From Zantedeschia hybrid cultivar (Eukaryota > Streptophyta > Magnoliopsida > Alismatales > Araceae): a stretch of DNA of 64,000 bases. The first letter of the stretch is position 1. Every line of letters begins with the position of its first letter. Where the stretch lies: the NCBI GenBank assembly GCA_030544215.1, contig JARZZO010000012.1:41765194-41829193 (forward strand). Direction: 5' to 3'. Under the pieces are notes generated by a model. The model was not told the DNA's origin and did no database searches. It was given only the letters and a program-made list of their open reading frames with translations. Below are positions 10,456 to 21,819 of the stretch, one piece after another. The translations under genes were made by a program, and so were the position numbers.

Positions 10456-11330
10456 ATACATTCTAATGTATGTGGTCCTATGTCTACCCAAGCCAAAGGT
10501 GGCTACTAATACTTCATCACGTTCACCGATGACTTCTCAAGATTCGGCTATGTGTACTTAATGAAGTACAAGTCAGAAGCATTTGAAAAATTCAAGGAGT
10601 TCAAGAATGAGGTAGAGAAGTAGTTAAGAAAGAGTATTAAAGTTCTTCGATCAGATCGAGGAGGAGAATACTTAAGTACTAATTTCACACAATTCTTAAA
10701 GGATAATGGTATCCTTTCTCAGCTAACCCCTCCATATACACCACAAATGAATGGTGTATAAAAAAGGAGGAATCGCACCTTGTTGGATATAGTGCGATCC
10801 ATGATAAGCTTTTCGGGATTACCAGTGTCCCTCTGGGGGTATGCTCTAGAGTCAGCAGCATACCTACTGAACAGAGTACCCAGCAAGTATGTGGCCTCTA
10901 CTCTATATGAGATATGGAAAAGCAAGAAACCAGAATTTAAGCATGTTAAAGTCTGGGGTTGTCCTGCTCATGTAAAGAGGTATGATCCAGACAAACTGGA
11001 ATCATGAACTGATAAATGCAGTTTTGTGGGATATCCAAAGGAAACCTTTGGATACTATTTTTACCATCCTGGTGAACAAAAGATGTTTGTCGCTAGGAAA
11101 GCTGTCTTCCTAGAAGAGGAATACCTTCTCCAAGAGAACAGTGGGAGTAAAATAGTACTGGAAGAGGTTCCAGATCCCCAAACAGCTGCATTATCATCAG
11201 ATGAGATATCAGTTCATGAATCTGTTCAGGTACACACAAATGAGCCTCGTAGATCTGGTAGATTACCTAGACTACCCGAACGATATGTGGGACATATTAC
11301 TGAAGGTGAGTCTAAGATAGAATATAATGA
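10456..11330 (+). pseudogene. Copia E integrase (unit 1)
   Basis: This is the integrase core and C-terminal region, which would insert the cDNA into the genome. The order is the HS-x-VCGPM strand (about 10460), FTDDFSRFGY (about 10520), SDRGGEYLS, NGV-x-x-RRNRTLLD (about 10750), the WGYALESAAYLLNRVPSK helix and WGCPAHVK. Two of the three catalytic acids are lost: the first Asp reads Asn and the Glu reads Lys, both consistent with G to A, while the middle Asp remains. Stops lie at 10493 (TAA), 10621 (TAG, unit 1 only), 10759 (TAA) and 11005 (TGA). After the last stop the reading continues through the C-terminal region. Confidence 0.83.
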
Positions 11331-12515
11331 GGATGATGATCCTAAAAGCTACCAGGAGGCCATAGAAGGCCCAGAAGCCGGGAAATGGCGAGAAGCCATG
11401 AACTCAGAAATCCAGTCCATGTACACCAACCAAGTTTGGAACTTGGAGGACTTGCCCGAGGGTATTGTACCCATCAGTTACAAGTGGATCTTTAAGAGAA
11501 AGATCGGTGCTGATGGACGGATCGACACTTATAAGGCAAGGTTGGTGGCAAAGGGATATCGTCAAAGGTAAGGAATTGACTATAACGAGACTTTCTCACC
11601 AGTTGCCATGATAAAGTAGATCAGAGTTCTACTCGCCATTACTGCACATTTTGATTATGAAATCTGGCAGATAGATGTGAAGACTGCCTTCCTCAATGGT
11701 AACCTTGAGGAAGAGGTGTATACGATACAACCAGAAGGTTTCACATCCAAAGAATCTCTAGATAAAGTGTGCAAGCTTCAGAGGTCCATTTATGGACTGA
11801 AGCAGGCTTCCCGAAGCTGGAACATAAGATTTGACGAGGCTGTCAAGTCTTATGACTTCATTAAGAATGAAGATGAGCCTTGTGTGTACAAGAAGACCAG
11901 TGGGAGTGCAGTCACTTTTCTAGTTCTTTACGTAAATGACATACTACTCATTGGGAATGATGTAGCTATGATGTCATCAGTAAAGATCTGGCTATCGAAA
12001 AACTTCTCCATGAAGGATTTGGGAGAAGCATCCTACGTATTGGGAATACGGATCTATAGAGATAGATCAAAGAGGATGCTTGGAATGACCCAATCCTTGT
12101 ACATAGACACCATAGTCAAAAGGTTTGGCATGAAAAATTCTAAAAGAGGTCTCATACCGATGAGACATGGAATTATTCTCTCAAAGGAGCAGTCTCCTAA
12201 GACTCCTGATGCGAGGGCATTCATGGATAGATACCCTATACCTCTGCCATAGGATCTATCATGTATGCCATGCTATGTACACGGCCTGATGTTGCATTTG
12301 CTCTAAGTGTTACGAGCAGATTTCAGGCTGGTCCAGGCGAAGAGTACTGGAAGGCAGTGAAATGCATCCTTAAGTACTTGAGAAGAACTAAGGATATGTT
12401 TCTTGTCTATGGAGGAGGTGACTTGAAACTGCGAGGTTTTACTGACTCGAGTTTCCAGTCAGATCCAGATGATAGCAAGTCTATATCTGGATTCGTGTTT
12501 ACATTAAACGGACGC
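11331..12515 (+). pseudogene. Copia E reverse transcriptase and truncated RNase H (unit 1)
   Basis: The copia RT fingers (SYQEAIEGPEAGKWREAM, VPISYKWIFKRK, KARLVAKGYRQ) are followed by QIDVKTAFLNGNLEEEVY, SIYGLKQASRSW and the catalytic block. The block reads YVND instead of YVDD (11929-11940; Asn codon 11935-11937), so the polymerase site is dead. Stops occur at about 11569 (TAA) and 11617 (TAG), and a frameshift lies near 12225. RNase H begins with CTRPDVAFALS and FTDSSFQSDPDDSKSISGFVFTLNG, then stops abruptly at 12515, where an inverted copia LTR starts. The rest of RNase H and E's own PPT and 3' LTR are missing. Confidence 0.86.
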
Positions 12516-13670
12516 TGTTGGGTTTTCTCGGTTTCTCCGGATCGCTCATACAGCGGAAACTAAAAAAAAATACAGCGATCCGTTCCCGTTTCGAAATCTA
12601 AAATACAAGATAATCGGATTATCTGTTCTCACCGTGTGCGGATTCGAATCCGCAGTCGTTCGGTTCCGTCGGTGTGACACCGCAAGCCGTGCAAGCGCCC
12701 GGCCTCTAGCGAAGTCCACGCGATCCTCCCCGCGACGGATATCCTCGAGTTCCTCGTTCTTCGCAGCCCACGAAGCCTCCACTGGTCGCCGCAACGATCG
12801 CCGCAACGTGCGGACGATTTCCCGTCGAACGGGATTCGAAGAAGCGGCGGAGCAGATCTGGATCTGCCTGGACGCTAGAGAAGGACAGAAATTGAGGAGG
12901 GGCGGCTAGGGTTAGCAGCAGCTTGGCCTGCTCAGCCCGTTCGCTATGTTTTATACTAACCGCGCGGTTTTTCATAAAAACCCTCGGTTTATATAAAACC
13001 CACTTATTTATCCATCGCCTTGAGAATCATGAGCGTGTAACCCTCTAGGCCCAAGTACCAGTCCAGTTAATGGCCCAACAAGCCCAGTGACTCCTCACTG
13101 GCTTTATTAATTAATTAATAACCCTTTATTAATCAATTAATCAATCGAATTGATGTCGCACATCGAATTCGACCGGGCCTCCGATCACGTTGGGTGCCAA
13201 GCAACACCGCGTGAACCCGGAAGGTATTTGGGGTTAAGTAACCCACTCTTGGAACCTTTCCGCCGACAATTACCGCGTAGATATAATCCTTCATTCGTAC
13301 AATGCTCTCGAGTCAACTCAGGGTATGGCGAGCTGTCAAACCCTAACCGGTCGACTCACTTGGATTGGATGCCGCTGATAAATATTGGAAAACTCCTTTC
13401 CCGATATTATCGTCCGCCCTGGCCAGGGACTTTCGCGCATCCTTCCTAGAGCATTCTCTCTCTAAGTACCGAGAGCGAATGATTCCTTATTGACACACAA
13501 TTCCCTTCGACGGTATTCCGCTGTACCCAATCCTTGGCGTATTAGAATCCCGTGGCTAGAGATTCGTTAACCAAGGTCAAAGCACAGAAGTCCACCGCAA
13601 AGGTGTCCTTGGTGTCTCAGGTCCAAGGACCATCCACGCAACTGCGACAATAGAATCAAGCTGGTTGACA
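12516..13670 (-). mobile_element. Inverted copia LTR at the broken RNase H (unit 1)
   Basis: This is the reverse complement of E's LTR family, beginning TGTTGGG and ending GTTGACA on the plus strand. The first 630 bp (to about 13145) match E's LTR 5916-6557; the rest matches only the other inverted copy at 29191-30340. There is no PBS to its left, no PPT to its right and no matching TSD (GACGC versus TGGGC). It is therefore a rearranged fragment or inserted solo LTR that lost a flank. It holds a 16-bp palindrome GCGGATTCGAATCCGC at 12638-12653. Confidence 0.8.
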
Positions 13671-15307
13671 TGGGCGACGTCCTTCAAAAAGACGTCGCTC
13701 TGACTCGACGTGGTTCAAGCCCGAAATAGAGTAAACAGTAAAGATGACAGGCATTCCTCTTTTAAGTTGACAAGATATAACAGTGATCAAATGTTCATGC
13801 GAAAAACTTTGTTTTAAATAGATTACTTAATTATAGAAACTAATGATATCAATGATGACAAACATGCTTTTCAAACCAACACTTAAAGCAATCATAGGGG
13901 GACAAAATTATGCCGCTACGAATGTGCACGAGGTGCACGTGGGGAGAAAACTAACCGACCGATCAGCCAATTATCAAAAGTGCCCAAGGGACATAAGTGG
14001 TGCACCGAGGGTGCCTGATGGAGAATAACAAGAGTAATAAAAGAAGACGGCAAGACAAAGTCCTACCGTGATCGCCAAAAAGTTGTAGGTGCTCAAATTG
14101 TGTGTGTCATCATCATGAATATCATGTGTTTACTATGATTATCAAATCAATTAAAAAGAAAAGTTGTGATCACTAGAAATTGGGACTTCAATGGAAAAAG
14201 TGATAGCTTTACTAACCTTGTGAATCGGAAGATTGGAGGGTTCTTTTGTTCCTCTCTTTCGGTCGGCCGAAAGAGAAGAGCTTTTCTTTTCTTTTACTCT
14301 TGTTCTTGGGTTATTCTTTAAGCTTTCTTCAAGCTTTAAATCCTTCCTTTCAATTCTTCTAGTCTCTCTTCAAATCCTTGCAAGAAAGCTCAAAACAAAC
14401 AAAGAAAGAAAATATGGATTAGAACTATGGAAGTATAGTATCTATTCTAATCAACCAATCAATCGTGCAATTAAACAAAAGAAACACTCACTTGATGGGT
14501 ATTCTTTAAACCCCTATCTCATGTAGGTATGAAGAAATATGTAGTGAGTGTGTGAAATATGGAGTGATGTGATGAATAATTATTGGAAAAAAAAAATAGT
14601 GTTCTAAACTATTTGAAATTAATGAAAAAAAAAAAGCTTAGAAAGAGGACGACGATTGGATGGCCCCTTCAAAGCCTTGGTTTTCAATGGCTTCAATGGT
14701 GGAAGAAATTGAGGGAGAAGAAGTTTTCAAATTTCTCCCACGTTTTCTATAGTAGAAAGCTCCTTTTCACCTTGGTTTGAACTCCAAAACATCAATCGTC
14801 AACCTTCTTTAAAGGTCAACGTGCATATGTATTTATAAGAAGTGATTTTAAGGTTGTCTGGCCTTCAAAAGGGCTCTTTCGTGGCTTCATACTTGCCTTG
14901 GATGTTTATCTAAGAGTTAGCAACCTTTCCAACCTTTGCGAATGGATTAGCTCAGCCAAATTAAGCTTATTAAGAAAGTGCTTGAAACACGTCGACCATG
15001 GGAGTCGTGATTTAGATAATTAGGAAACTAGTTGAAATTAAAAAATGGAAAATCTAGACGGATTAGGCCTACACGGCGTCGTCCATGTATGACGTCTTTA
15101 AACTAAATCTATCTGAATTTAGCAATTTTAATTCTGAACTGATATATGGTAAAAATCTAAATGGCATCGACCATGGTCGATGTTAATCAACGAATTTTGA
15201 AAAAAATCAATAAAAATTAATCAATGATTAAATATCAGACCATTCTAGGGCATTATAAGTGTGACATGAAATTTACTAAGTATGAGGTCAAAATTAGTGT
15301 ATCTACA
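13671..15307 (-). mobile_element. LTR fragment D, related to element A's LTR (unit 1)
   Basis: On the minus strand this begins TGTAGATACACTAATTTTGAC, minus the final base, and aligns with element A's LTR from 31327. Shared blocks include the motif TGATTAAATATCAGACCATT (15224-15243), several GACGTC palindromes and a TATA box (minus strand, 14830-14837). The left end coincides with the copia LTR junction and may be truncated. No TSD was found (TGACA versus GCTCC). There is no convincing gene inside; the short open frames here are not conserved with A's LTR. Confidence 0.75.
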
Positions 15308-15620
15308 GCTCCCAAACATTTTTCAAGCAAGGAGAAGTAAAGCTTAAGCTATGGGGCTAGGATATTTAGAGCTTGAAGATCGAACTACTACTTAATTGAT
15401 GTAGTACATAAATATGTTTAAAGATTCTGGGCAAGTAATGTAATTCACGTTATTTTTTATTAGTGGATAAATTTGTGGTTATGATGGTTGACTCATGGTG
15501 CTATGAATGTATGTATGTGCTCACTCTAGAGTAAGTATGTGTTTGGGTTGTTCTCACTATGGCGCGCTCACTGGTTCGAAGTAAGCAGGCATGACTGAAC
15601 CGGATCAACAGGGCGTTATA
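15308..15620 (+). mobile_element. Chromovirus B 5' LTR, 3' end only (unit 1)
   Basis: This matches the 3' end of B's 3' LTR, starting at CTCCCAAACATTTTTC (compare 21627). It is cut at its left by fragment D. It ends GGGCGTTATA, where related LTRs end GTTACA, six bases before the PBS. About 200 aligned bases differ at roughly 6-7% of positions by eye, so B is an old insertion. Confidence 0.82.
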
Positions 15621-15625
15621 GAGAA

Positions 15626-15637
15626 TGGTATCAGAGC
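15626..15637 (+). other. Primer-binding site of chromovirus B (unit 1)
   Basis: TGGTATCAGAGC matches the complement of the 3' end of initiator tRNA-Met and directly follows B's 5' LTR. Confidence 0.88.
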
Positions 15638-16079
15638 AGTTCAAGACTGAGCACATAAGTATGATCAACCTGAGCCACTGAACTAGGAACATAGGCATAG
15701 GATTGTAAGGAATTAGATTTAAGTGACTAGAACTACTCTTCTTTAAGGGGGAGAGCAACCCCACAATGGTGAAGTGTAAAGGACAAGATAACCCTAGCAA
15801 GTTATATGCTATAGGAAGGAACTAGAACAATTGATAGAGCAATGAGCTAGTTAATTACTTAAGTCCTTGCTTGACATACTATAAGACCTAGGGAAAAGTC
15901 TGACTAAAATAAGCATAAGGTAACCTAATCCACACTAGAGATTTGTAAGTTGGTGTTTACTTAAGAAGACTAGGACACTAAGATTCGTTTATGTTACTTA
16001 GCAAAACTATGGCAAGCTAATTATATGGTAACTGCCGATGCCGTATAACTAGCTTATCTATAGTAGAACAGAAGAATTC
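15638..16079 (+). other. Chromovirus B leader remnant; gag missing (unit 1)
   Basis: Only about 440 bp separate the PBS from protease-derived sequence. A chromovirus normally has a gag of well over 1 kb here. I see no gag or zinc-knuckle coding in any frame, so gag and the N-terminal half of protease have been deleted. Confidence 0.7.
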
Positions 16080-17460
16080 ATGCAGTCATTACCTGACCAA
16101 GTAGATCTAGTTGAAACTCCCGTTCTTGTGACTCTTTTCACTCGTAGAGGAGTTCTCCAGTCCCAAAGATACATTACCTCTCTTAAGGTAGAGATCGAAA
16201 GTAGGCGACTCTCCATCCAATTACATGTGCTTAAGATGAAAGACTTTGATGCCATCCTAGGGATGGATTGGCTAGAACAACACCATGCTATGATGCTTGA
16301 TTGCCGAATGAAAAAGATTTTTTTTAGAATTCCAGGGGAAGAAGAGTTCTCTCTTAAACTCCACAAACTTGGAAAACAAATCATTTCAACACTTAAAGCA
16401 CGACGCTGCATTGACAAAGGCTATTCAGCTTACATAGTCAGTGTAGTTTCTATCCCAAAAGAAAAGAAAGTCCTCTCTATCTTTGACATTAAAGTAGTTA
16501 GAGAATATCTAGATGTCTTTCCAGATGAATTGTCAGGACTACCGCCAATAAGGGAGATCAAATTCTCAATTGAGATTCTCCTAGGCACAGTACCGATCTC
16601 TAAGGTTCCTTAATGTATGGCACCTACTGAGTTGGCAGAATTAAAGAAAACAGCTTCAAGAATTATTAGACAAGGGATTTATTTGTCTTAGTGTGTCTCC
16701 ATAGGGTGCTCCTATTTTATTTGTTAGAAATAAGGATGGATATTTACGGCTCTGTGTAGATTATCGAAAGTTGAATCAAGTTACTATCAAGAATCGGTAT
16801 CCTCTTGCGCAAATTGATGATCTATTTGATCAATTACAAGGAGCCACTGTATTTTCAAAAATAGATCTTCGATCAGGATATCATCAATTAAGGATTAAAG
16901 AAGAAGACATTTCCAAAACAACATTTCGAACTAGGTACGGGCACTATGAATTTCTAGTCATGCCTTTTGGTTTAACCAATGCCCCTTAAACTTTTATGGA
17001 TTTAATGAACTAGGTATTCAAACTGTACTTGGATCATTTTGTAGTAATATTTATAGATGATGTCTGATATATTCTCCTATTGAGAAAGTACACAAGGAAC
17101 ACCTGAAGATTGTTCTGGAAACTCTCAGAACTCACAGACTATATGCCAAGTTCAGCAAGTGTGAATTTTTGGATAGGACAAATTTAATTCCTTGGCCATA
17201 TTATTTCTAAAGAAGGTGTAGCTGTTGATCCGGCCAAGATTCAAGCTATACTTAATTGGAAAGCATCCAAAACTCCAACTGAAGTTCAAAGTTTTCTAGG
17301 ACTAGCTCGATACTACAGACACTTTATAGAAGGGTTTGCTACTCTAACATCCCCTCTTACTAAGCTAACCTGGAAAGGGGTACAATTTCTATGGACAAAA
17401 GAATGTGAAAGGAGTTCTCAGGAGCTAAAGAAAATATTAATTACAACTCAAGTCTTTGCC
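16080..17460 (+). pseudogene. Chromovirus B protease end and reverse transcriptase (unit 1)
   Basis: The reading begins with the C-terminal half of the aspartic protease (MKDFDAILGMDWLEQHHA, about 16236-16290); the catalytic DTG is absent. The linker to RT (DVFPDELSGLPPIREIKFSIE) is typical of chromoviruses. RT motifs are [64 protein letters not shown] and VIFIDDV (about 17042-17064). The two catalytic Asp remain. Stops interrupt it near 16611, 16690, 16700, 16987, 17010 and 17063, with a frame change between 16613 and 16771. Confidence 0.87.
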
Positions 17461-18780
17461 CTGCCTAGTGGAACCGAAGGTTTTGTCGTTTATACTGATG
17501 CCTCAAAACAAGGTATCGGTTATGTGCTCATACAGCATAGTAAGGTAATTGCTTATGCATCCCGCCAACTAAAGGATCATGAGCTAAATTATCCTACCCA
17601 TGATCTTGAATTAGCAGCAGTAGTTCGTACACTCAAAATATGGAGGCATTATTTATATGGAGTGCAATTCCAAGCCTTCACAGACCATCAGAGCCTTAAA
17701 TATATTTTCTCTTAGAAAGAGATAAATCTTAGACAAAGGCGTTGGATATAATTCTTAAAAGATTATGATTTTGAATTGAATTATCACCCAGGGAAGGTAA
17801 ATATTGTAGCCGATGCTCTCAGCAAGAAGAGACTGACGATGATCAGAGATTGGAAGATGATTGGAGAAGTTATTGCCTCCTTATCTCAGTTATCCATCCA
17901 ATTTGCCATTGTGGAAAGGATTTCTGAAGCTCAACATAATGACCTTAAGTTGCAAGAACTGACTGGTAAGCCTGGATTTAAAACAAATGATCGTGGGTGA
18001 TAGATTTCCAATGCATATTATGTGTTCCAAAGGACCAAGAGTTAAGAAAGAAACTTTTGACCGAGGGTCATAGGTCAAAGTTCACTATTCATCTTGGAAG
18101 TACCAAGATATTCCAAGATATGAAGCATACCTTCTGGTGGCCAAGTATAAAGAAAGATATTGCTAATTTTGTTTCTACATGCCTAGTCTGTCAGCAGGTT
18201 AAGCAGAACATCAGAGACCCTCTGGACTACTTCAGAAATTATAAATTCTAGAATAGAAATGGGAACATATAACTATGGACTTTATCATGGGTCTACCCCG
18301 GTCAGCGCGTAGACATGATGCCATTTAGATAATCGTAGATAGATTCACAAAATCTGCCCATTGCTTGCCAATTAAGGTTTCACAATCAGTAGAAAGTTTG
18401 ATCAAGTTGTACATAGACAATATCATAAAGTTGCATAGAGTTTCCAAGTCAATTATCTCCGATAGAGACTCTAGATTCACCTCTAGAATATGGAAGAGTC
18501 TCCAGGAAGCTTTAGGCACTCAATTAAAATTTAGTACTACCTTTCATCCTCAGACTGATGGTCAGATAGAAAGAACTATCCAGACTTTAGAAGATATGCT
18601 GAGAGCATGTAATCTGGATTGGAGAGGAGATTGGGATAAAAACTTACCGTTGGTCGAGTTTGCCTATAACAATAGCTTCCATGCCTGTATTAAAATGGAA
18701 CTTTTGAAGTTCTATATGAGAGACCCTACAGATCACTTATATGTTGGGAAGAGTCCAGAGAGAGACAAATAATAGGACTA
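17461..18780 (+). pseudogene. Chromovirus B RNase H and integrase core (unit 1)
   Basis: RNase H shows [41 protein letters not shown] and [11 protein letters not shown], then YHPGKVNIVADALSKK. Integrase follows, with an HHCC zinc finger (GHRSKFTIHLGSTK...CLVCQQVK, about 18070-18205). All three core acids are visible: Asp in TMDFIMGLPRS, Asp in IISDRDSRFTS, and Glu in GQIERTIQTLED. It is inactive because of TAG stops near 17713, 17749, 18248 and 18328, tandem stops at 18769-18775, and frame changes near 17960-18000, 18260-18360 and 18775. Confidence 0.87.
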
Positions 18781-19347
18781 GATATTGTGCAGGCCAGCAC
18801 AGAAAACATTCAACTTATCCATCAAAGGTTGATAGCCGCACAAAATCGACAAAAGAGTTATGCCGATCAGAAAAGAAAGGATATTTCTTTTGAAGTCGAG
18901 AACTATGTTTTTCTGAAGGTTTCCCCATCAAAAGAGTTGTCAGATTCGGAAAGCGAAGCAAGCTGGCACCTCGTTGTATTGGTCCATTCGAAATTCTGTA
19001 GAAGATTAGAGACGCAGCGTACCAGCTAGCCCCACCACCTGTCCTAGAAGGAGTTCACAACATTTTTCATGTCTCCATACTCGAGAAATATCTTCATGAC
19101 CCATCCCATGTCATAGATTATGGCGAGCTCCAGATCCAACCAAATCTAAGTTACGAAGAACAACCAGTACAGATTTTGGACTTCAACACAAATGAGCTTA
19201 GAAATAAGACAATTCCTTTAGTGAAAGTTCTATGGAGAAACTAGACAATAGAAGAAGCTACATGGGAAATGGAGGAAGAAATGAGGAGCAAATACCCACA
19301 TCTTTTCAATAAAATCCTCACCATATTCAGCAATTTATTCAGTTAGC
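18781..19347 (+). pseudogene. Chromovirus B integrase tail with chromodomain (unit 1)
   Basis: The first part corresponds to the integrase C-terminal barrel (QNRQKSYADQKRKDISFEV, FLKVSP). After a frameshift it continues with NIFHVSILEKYLHDPSHVI and a chromodomain: VQILDFNTNELRNKTIPLVKVLW, with the final base-pairing module TIEEATWEMEEEMRSKYPHLF (to about 19302). A TAG stop lies between these halves, where Gln or His is usual. Chromodomains steer integration toward particular chromatin. The domain plus the PPT and LTR sequence places B in the Tekay-like chromoviruses. Confidence 0.86.
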
Positions 19348-19374
19348 TTTAAAATTCGAGGACGAATTTTGTTT

Positions 19375-19387
19375 AAGGGGGAGAGGA
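19375..19387 (+). other. Polypurine tract of chromovirus B (unit 1)
   Basis: AAGGGGGAGAGGA lies directly before the TGTAAGGACC start of B's 3' LTR. The preceding TTCGAGGACGAATTTTG is also typical of this lineage. Confidence 0.9.
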
Positions 19388-19905
19388 TGTAAGGACCCAC
19401 AAAATTATACTCACATGAAAAGTTTAATTATAATTTTAGGAACTTTATGGTACCATTGGACGATAATAAGTTTTACCGACAGATACACAAATATGAAGAA
19501 GAGTATATTCGTAAATATCAAAAAAGTATAAATGCAATTTTGAAAATTTCATGTCCTATAATGTAATAGATGATTTTCATAAGGTTCTAAGTGTGATTTG
19601 TTAGACTTCTATGAGTGTCCTCAAATTATAGAAAAGAAGTTAAATTCAGTGAAGAAGTGCTGAATGAGGGTAAAAAACCAATTATAAAAGATATAGCAGC
19701 TTAAAGGTAAAAGTACTAAAAGATACTGCTAAAGGATAAGGATACTGGTAAAGGGTAATAGTAAGGTTTCTTGGCCCCCAAGTTAACCCATGCCACCTCA
19801 CCATGACACTTGTCACAACCTAGCTAATCCCTATCCTAAAGGGACATATGTCCAACATTTAAGTTAAAAGGGACACTTGTCCCCATCCTAAGCTAGCCCA
19901 TCTCC

Positions 19906-19913
19906 TATAAATA
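19906..19913 (+). promoter_or_regulatory. TATA box in B's 3' LTR (unit 1)
   Basis: TATAAATA sits in the near-palindrome CTCCTAT-AA-ATAGGAG (19902-19917), about 60 bp before a GA/CT-rich tract. This is the usual layout of a plant LTR promoter and leader start. Confidence 0.65.
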
Positions 19914-19969
19914 GGAGGGTGGTCCTCCCATCTCTCCATCTCTTCTCCTCCCTCCTTGCCAGGGTTTTA

Positions 19970-20067
19970 GAGAGAGAGAGTGGGAGAGAAAGAGAGAGAG
20001 GGAGGTAGAAAAAAAGGGAGAAAGAGAGAAAGAGAGAAAGAGATAAAGAGGAAGAGAGGAAGATTTA
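19970..20067 (+). repeat. GA-rich tract in B's LTR (unit 1)
   Basis: Almost pure purine (GAGA, GGGA, GAAA) sequence downstream of the TATA box. It is either low-complexity leader sequence or a GAGA-factor-type site array. Confidence 0.75.
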
Positions 20068-20163
20068 GAGTGGGAACGGGAGTTACTCACGAGGTTCTTC
20101 GCACGCGTGAGGAGGGCAGCGTGAGGAGATTCCCGCCATGTCCAAAAGAGCTTTTGGTTAAAG

Positions 20164-20340
20164 GCAAGTACATGGTTCTTTTTCCATGATTATTTTCCTA
20201 CGCAAGTACATGGTTATCTTCCTATGCAAGTACATGGTTCTTTCTTCATGGTTATTTTTCTATGCAAGTACATGATTCTTTCTCCATACTTATTTTCCTA
20301 TACAAGTACATGGTCCCGTCTCCATGGTTATTTTCCTATC
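20164..20340 (+). repeat. Five tandem 24-38-bp repeats in B's LTR (unit 1)
   Basis: The motif GCAAGTACATGGTTCTTT followed by CTCCATGGTTATTTTCCTAT repeats five times. The second copy is shortened to about 24 bp. Confidence 0.85.
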
Positions 20341-20559
20341 TCAAATGGCCTATTTTCAAATATGCATTTTCCTACAAATTTAAGTAGATGCTACTAAGCC
20401 GAAATGCTGCCGAAATGACATAAGAGCCTAAATGGACACCTAACTCATGCCTAAATCCCATTCTATAAGTCTCCCATGAATGTATTTAGACACGTTGCAT
20501 GTATATATTAAGATGATTAACCAATCGGTAGCTTGAGAACTAAGTGCCACGCAGGTTGC

Positions 20560-20750
20560 TATGGGAGGAAAGGACTACCTATGGAAAGGGCTACCTTTAG
20601 AGGTGAAGCTGCCATAGCGTGGAGTCACCCCTTGGAGGAAAGGCTACCTATGGAAAAGGTTACCGTAACAAGGAGCCACCCCTTAGAGGAAAGGGCTACC
20701 TATGGAAAGGGCTACCCATAGAGGTGAAGCCGCCACAGTGTGGAACCACC
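20560..20750 (+). repeat. Degenerate tandem repeat in B's LTR (unit 1)
   Basis: Three imperfect copies of a unit with GGAAAGG-CTACCTATGGAAA-GG-CTACC, then AGAGGTGAAGC-GCCA-AG-GTGGA-CCACCC. Part of it recurs at 29093-29190 in a second B-type LTR fragment. Confidence 0.7.
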
Positions 20751-21004
20751 CTTTAAACTTGTAGGGGCCACCTCTAGAATCCTTTTTCTATCCAGTTAAA
20801 CAAGTGATAAGATAATAATATGCATGATCATGTTCAATTACGGTTCTCCCGATCCAAGTAGAACGGGTGGGTCCCCCTGCTATGCAGTAGAAATGCCAGT
20901 AGGCATTTGCCTTATCGTTGGCTTCATGTCATGCCAACCTCCTCATGTTGTAGTTTGGATACATGTCCGTTAAATAAGTGATAAGATTCATGCTACGCCT
21001 ATGC

Positions 21005-21036
21005 TATATATACATATCTATCTATCTATCTATCTA

Positions 21037-21103
<67 letters not shown>

Positions 21104-21205
21104 GTATGTAAATATATATATGTATATATATATATATACATATATAAATATACATATATAAATATATACATATATATATACATATGTATATATATATATA
21201 TATAT
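21005..21205. repeat. Compound microsatellite in B's LTR (unit 1)
   Basis: A (CTAT)n, (TA)n, (TG)n, (TA)n compound simple repeat of about 200 bp. Its length is identical in unit 2 (54814-55014). Confidence 0.95.
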
Positions 21206-21819
21206 TTGATCCATGATCTTTCAACTATGCAATGTTATGTCATGATCTTTATGATACTTACGCTATGATATGATGCCATGCCATGATCTCTATGTCATGA
21301 TACTATGCCATGCCCCTATTATGCTTGTACTTATGCCATGCCATGATGCTATGCCATGATCAAGCCAAACCATGCCACGATGCTATGCAAGATCAAGTCG
21401 AGCCATGCCATGATCTTTACGTTTACATCACGTGATGCCATGCTACGCCATGATCTTTTGACCATGCCATAATTTGCCATAATCCCTATGTTAGTTGAAG
21501 TTTGCTATGTTATATTATCATGACATGATTATATGGTATTATCTTGTTTTCTTTTTATGTTTATATATGATAAGCCATGTAGTGGTATCATGTGCTTGCT
21601 AAGTCGGATGAGACTTACTCTTACTCCCAAACATTTTTCAGGCAAGGATAAGTAAAGGTTAATCTATAGGACTAGGAGATTTAGAGCTTGAAGATCGAAC
21701 TACTACTTAATTGATGTAGTACATGAATATGTTTAGAGATTATGGACAAGTAATGTAATTCACGTTATTTGTTATTAGTGGATAAATTTGTGGTTATGAT
21801 GGTTGACTCATGGTGTTAT

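Larger units (their letters stand above)
19388..21819 (+). mobile_element. Chromovirus B 3' LTR, main part (unit 1)
   Basis: This starts TGTAAGGACC after the PPT and runs to the insertion point of element G. The last 110 bp of the LTR would lie beyond G, giving an original length near 2.5 kb. It holds a TATA box (19906), a GA-rich tract, five 35-38-bp repeats (20164-20340), a second degenerate repeat (20560-20750), a microsatellite (21005-21205) and a degenerate CCATGCCATGAT-rich stretch (21236-21475). I see no genes inside. Confidence 0.88.

Noticed and set aside
13671..15307. D as a simple complete insertion
   Set aside because: It begins TG and ends CA, but the flanks TGACA and GCTCC do not match, so a clean target-site duplication is absent.
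20978..21268. 96-codon Tyr/Ile-repeat open frame
   Set aside because: It is the translated TA/CTAT microsatellite.
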